From positions 62,001 to 126,000 of the forward strand of contig DATARN010000064.1 in assembly GCA_036264135.1 (NCBI GenBank): a stretch of 64,000 bases of DNA, read 5' to 3'. Made by a program: the position numbers and the translations under genes. This document shows, one piece after another, positions 61,638 to 64,000 of this stretch. Under the pieces are notes generated by a model. The model made no database searches and was not told the origin of the DNA. It saw only the letters and a list, made by a program, of their open reading frames with translations. The stretch's first letter is position 1. Each line of letters begins with the position of its first letter. Source of the DNA: DATARN01 sp036264135. Its GTDB lineage: Bacteria > Actinomycetota > Acidimicrobiia > Acidimicrobiales > Palsa-688.

Positions 61638-62366
61638 TTGGTCGCCCTCGTCACCCGAGGCGGCCAGGTCGGTGTCGAGGTGCTCGGCACGCTGGCCGTC
61701 GGTGGCCTCCCGGTAAAGCGGGATTCGCTGTTTCGGATCGCCTCGACCACCAAGCCGGTCACCGGCGCCGCCACGCTGGCCCTGATCGACGAGGGCCTCC
61801 TCGCTCTGGACGATCCGGTCGACAAGTGGCTGCCCGAGTTGGCCAACCGCCGGGTGCTGCGCCGCATCGACGGCCCGGTCGTCGCCGCCGCCTACGACCT
61901 GCATCTCGCCACCCTCGGAGCTCCCGATCCCGACGTCCCGCCCGACCCCGACGCCCGTCCTGCTGGCTCGGGTCGCCGGGATGCCGTTCGCCGACGTGCT
62001 GCGCTCCCGGATCTTCCAGCCCCTCGGCATGAGAGACACGGCTTTTTGGACCCCGCAGGTCGATCGCCTGGCCACCGCCTATCTCGCCACGCCCGACCGT
62101 CTCGAGGTCTATGACGCCCCGGAGGGCAAGTGGAGCCGGCCGACGGGTTCCTCGACGGGCGGGGCTGGGGGTTCTGCCAGTCGGTGGTGGTCGACGGACC
62201 GCGTGCCGGGGCGTTCGGCTGGGACGGCGGCTTCGGGACCTCGTGGCTGGTCGACCCGCATCACGATCTGACCGTCATCGTCCTGACCCAGCGGCTCTTC
62301 GAGACCTCGACCGCGCCAACTGTCCACGTCGAGCTGCAGGACGCCGCCTACGCCGCCTTGGCCTAA
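61638..62366 (+). pseudogene. serine hydrolase (class C beta-lactamase family) remnant
   Basis: Three pieces in shifting frames. 61638 to about 61930 has FRIASTTKPVTGAATLALIDEG with the SxxK nucleophile. About 61945-62150, in another frame, has LLARVAGMPFADVL and FQPLGMRDTAFW. About 62145-62366, back in the first frame, has GWGFCQSVVVDGP and GWDGGFGTSWLVDPHHDL. The central part with the YxN motif is missing: 243 codons remain of about 350-400. There is no good start, and the region overlaps the GT87 promoter area. At least two frameshifts and a deletion are needed. Confidence 0.87.
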
Positions 62367-62430
62367 TCCCCTCCCCGACGGGTACCGGTGAACCCAAAGG
62401 ATCCGGCCCCGATGACCATTGGGCCGTCGC

Positions 62431-63150
62431 ATGGGGCACGGTGAGGAGGTGAGCCCCTCTCTCCTGGTTCGCGATCTGCGCCACCGCTACCGCACGCCGA
62501 GGGGCGAGCTGGTCGTGCTGGACGGGGTCAGCTTCGACGTGCCCGCCGGTGGCTACGTCGCCCTCACGGGCCCGTCGGGGGCCGGCAAGACGACCTTGCT
62601 GTCCCTGCTGGGTGGGCTGGAGCGGGTCCAGTCGGGCCACGTCGAGGTGGAGGGGACGGATCTGGCCGGCGTGTCGGCAACCGAGCTGGCCCGGTTCCGC
62701 TCCCAGACCGTCGGCTTCGTCTTCCAACACTTCGGGCTGCTGCAGACCCTTACCGCGGCGGAGAACGTCGAGCTGGCCCTGGCCCTGGCGGGTGTCGGCC
62801 TGAAGACCAGGCGGGCCGCGAGCCGCGACCTTCTCGGCTCTGTCGGCTTGGCCGGCCGGCTCGAGCATCTTCCCCACCAGCTGAGCGGCGGGGAACGCCA
62901 GCGTGTCGCCATCGCCCGCGCCCTGGCCAACTCGCCGCGCCTGGTCCTGGCCGACGAGCCGACCGGGAACCTGGACGAGGAGTCGGCAGCCAACGTCATC
63001 ACCCTGCTCGAGTCCCTGCCCGCCACCCGCGGCGTCACCCTGGTCGTGGTCACCCACAACCACGCCGTGGCCGACCGGGCCGCCACCCGCCTGGCTCTGC
63101 GCGCCGGCCGACTGGAGGGCCTGCTGACTCCCCCCCGGTCCTACCTGTGA
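62431..63150 (+). CDS. ABC transporter ATPase (MacB/LolD type)
   Basis: A 239-residue ATPase. Walker A GPSGAGKTT, Q-loop FVFQHFGLL, signature LSGGERQR and Walker B LVLADEPTGNLD are intact, matching the MacB/FtsE-like group that works with FtsX-fold permeases. ATG 62431 is chosen; GTG 62449, six codons later, is possible, but its only GAGGAG lies directly against it. The permease gene overlaps its stop by 4 bases. Confidence 0.92.
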   Translation: MGHGEEVSPSLLVRDLRHRYRTPRGELVVLDGVSFDVPAGGYVALTGPSGAGKTTLLSLLGGLERVQSGHVEVEGTDLAGVSATELARFRSQTVGFVFQHFGLLQTLTAAENVELALALAGVGLKTRRAASRDLLGSVGLAGRLEHLPHQLSGGERQRVAIARALANSPRLVLADEPTGNLDEESAANVITLLESLPATRGVTLVVVTHNHAVADRAATRLALRAGRLEGLLTPPRSYL

Positions 63151-64000
63151 CCTGGGCCGACGCCTTCCGCCTGGTCGGCCGGGAACTGCGGCGCCGGGCG
63201 GGCCGCTCGGCGCTCACCGTGGCCGCCGTTGCGCTGGCCGCCGCCCTCCTGACCGCCCTCGTCACCATCGCCCAGACGGCCCAGACGCGGGTGTTGTCGG
63301 AGGTCACCACCGGCGGATCGCTGGCGGGGATCAAGGTGGCGGCGGCGGCGCCCGACCCGACCCAGATCGACCGCGACAACGCCACGCCCGGGCCGCCCAA
63401 GCCCCTCGACGACTCGGCGCTCCGTCGCGTCCGGAGCCTGCCGAACGTCGACTCGGTGTACCCGGTCGTCTCGGTCCCGGTGGTGGTGCTGGCCCCTCCC
63501 AGGATCGCGGTGCCCGGTACGCCCGCCAACGCCGTCGGGTCGGGGGTGCCCGGTCTCGGCCCCGACGAACCCTACGGCGACAGCCTCGTCGGCGTGTCCG
63601 TCGATCAGGCCGCCCGACTGCCGATCACCCTGCTGGCGGGGCGACTCCCCACCTCGACCAACGAGATCGCGGTGACTCCGGACTTCCTGGACCGCCTCCA
63701 CATCCCGCAGAAGCAGGCGGCGACGGTGCTCGGTGTCACCCTCGAGTTCGGCTTCCCCCGCGGCTTTCGCCGGGGATCGAGTCGCAGCATGTGGCTCCAT
63801 CCCGTGATCGTCGGCGTCGCCGCCCAAGACGCGGGAACCGGGCAGCTGATCGGGACGCTCGGGCTGGCCGAGACGGGGCGCGACTGGATCCTTGCGGGCG
63901 GCGCCGCCAGCGCGGCCAGCTTCGGCCTCCAGCCGACCACCTACACCGGGCTGTTCGTCATCGCCAACCGCCTGGACAAAGTGGCCACGCTCCGCAACCG
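63147..64000 (+). CDS. FtsX/MacB-type ABC permease, N-terminal part (runs off the window)
   Basis: At least 284 residues. After a short basic N-terminus (FRLVGRELRRRAGRS) comes the first membrane helix (ALTVAAVALAAALLTALVTI), then a large extracytoplasmic domain with PNVDSVYPVVSVPVVVLAPP and LPITLLAGRLPTSTNEIAVT, typical of MacB periplasmic-type domains. GTG 63147 overlaps the ATPase stop (GTGA). It should form a lipid or peptide export/signalling machine with the ATPase; the remaining helices lie beyond 64000. Confidence 0.88.
   Translation, partial: MTWADAFRLVGRELRRRAGRSALTVAAVALAAALLTALVTIAQTAQTRVLSEVTTGGSLAGIKVAAAAPDPTQIDRDNATPGPPKPLDDSALRRVRSLPNVDSVYPVVSVPVVVLAPPRIAVPGTPANAVGSGVPGLGPDEPYGDSLVGVSVDQAARLPITLLAGRLPTSTNEIAVTPDFLDRLHIPQKQAATVLGVTLEFGFPRGFRRGSSRSMWLHPVIVGVAAQDAGTGQLIGTLGLAETGRDWILAGGAASAASFGLQPTTYTGLFVIANRLDKVATLRN

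Overview
The window is GC-rich bacterial chromosome with tightly packed genes and mostly GTG/ATG starts. It looks like a member of the Actinomycetota: a long-tailed HupB-type HU protein, the gpsA–cofC(fbiD)–hupB order also known from Mycobacterium tuberculosis, a BsaP-like partner beside bioB, an Rpf-like lysozyme-fold protein, DUF4032 and DUF2630 proteins, and many start codons placed 6-8 bases after a TANNNT box (leaderless promoters). An uncultured Acidimicrobiia-type soil or water organism is my best guess, but the sequence alone does not prove it. I see no rRNA, tRNA, CRISPR array, prophage or insertion sequence.

Layout. 1-4 kb: the end of an acyl-CoA dehydrogenase gene, a leftward operon gpsA–rpiB-like–rnhB–lipoprotein, then divergent cofC (coenzyme F420) and convergent hupB. 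4.3-11 kb: lon with an HspR/HAIR-like operator, a divergent GH63-type glycosidase, and an acyl-CoA ligase. 11-21 kb: an unusual GT28–membrane–degenerate deacetylase fusion with a polysaccharide deacetylase, a methyltransferase with no normal start codon, an EmrB-type exporter, a VOC protein, a secreted GH25-like protein, a metal-binding-protein homologue with lost histidines, a fused alpha/beta 2-oxoacid dehydrogenase E1 and a Ser/Gly-rich surface protein. 21.8-29.7 kb: a complete alpha-glucoside-type uptake operon (binding protein, two permeases, ATPase, a DUF4032 kinase-like protein, GH13 glycosidase) behind a LacI-type operator-like palindrome.

29.7-42.5 kb: a GNAT, DUF2630, a LOG-family protein starting at ATT, a second exporter, an orphan STAND-like ATPase, two GT4 glycosyltransferases, a GNAT and a patatin lipase. 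Then comes an AbiEi/DUF559 gene bracketed by two pairs of about 52-bp palindromic repeats, followed by acetoacetyl-CoA synthetase. 42.5-50 kb: bioB with a BsaP-like zinc-ribbon gene and an Nfu protein, an esterase, Rpf, YceI divergent from a MarR regulator with two matching operators, a sirtuin overlapping a GNAT, and an HTH–TM–sensor protein. 50-58.8 kb: a sulfite-oxidase-like enzyme with its flavin reductase, PurU, a GCS2-type ligase, small conserved proteins, an ECF42-type sigma factor with its DGPF partner, and a 48-residue Cys-rich protein. 58.8-64 kb: two polytopic glycosyltransferases, a serine-hydrolase pseudogene, and an ABC ATPase with the start of its FtsX-like permease.

No single large novel system stands out. 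The most interesting items are the repeat-bracketed AbiEi gene, the orphan STAND ATPase, the kinase-like DUF4032 gene inside a sugar operon, the GT28–deacetylase-like fusion, two probable AUC/AUU start codons placed just after an upstream stop codon, and a consistent leaderless-promoter pattern that fixes many starts.
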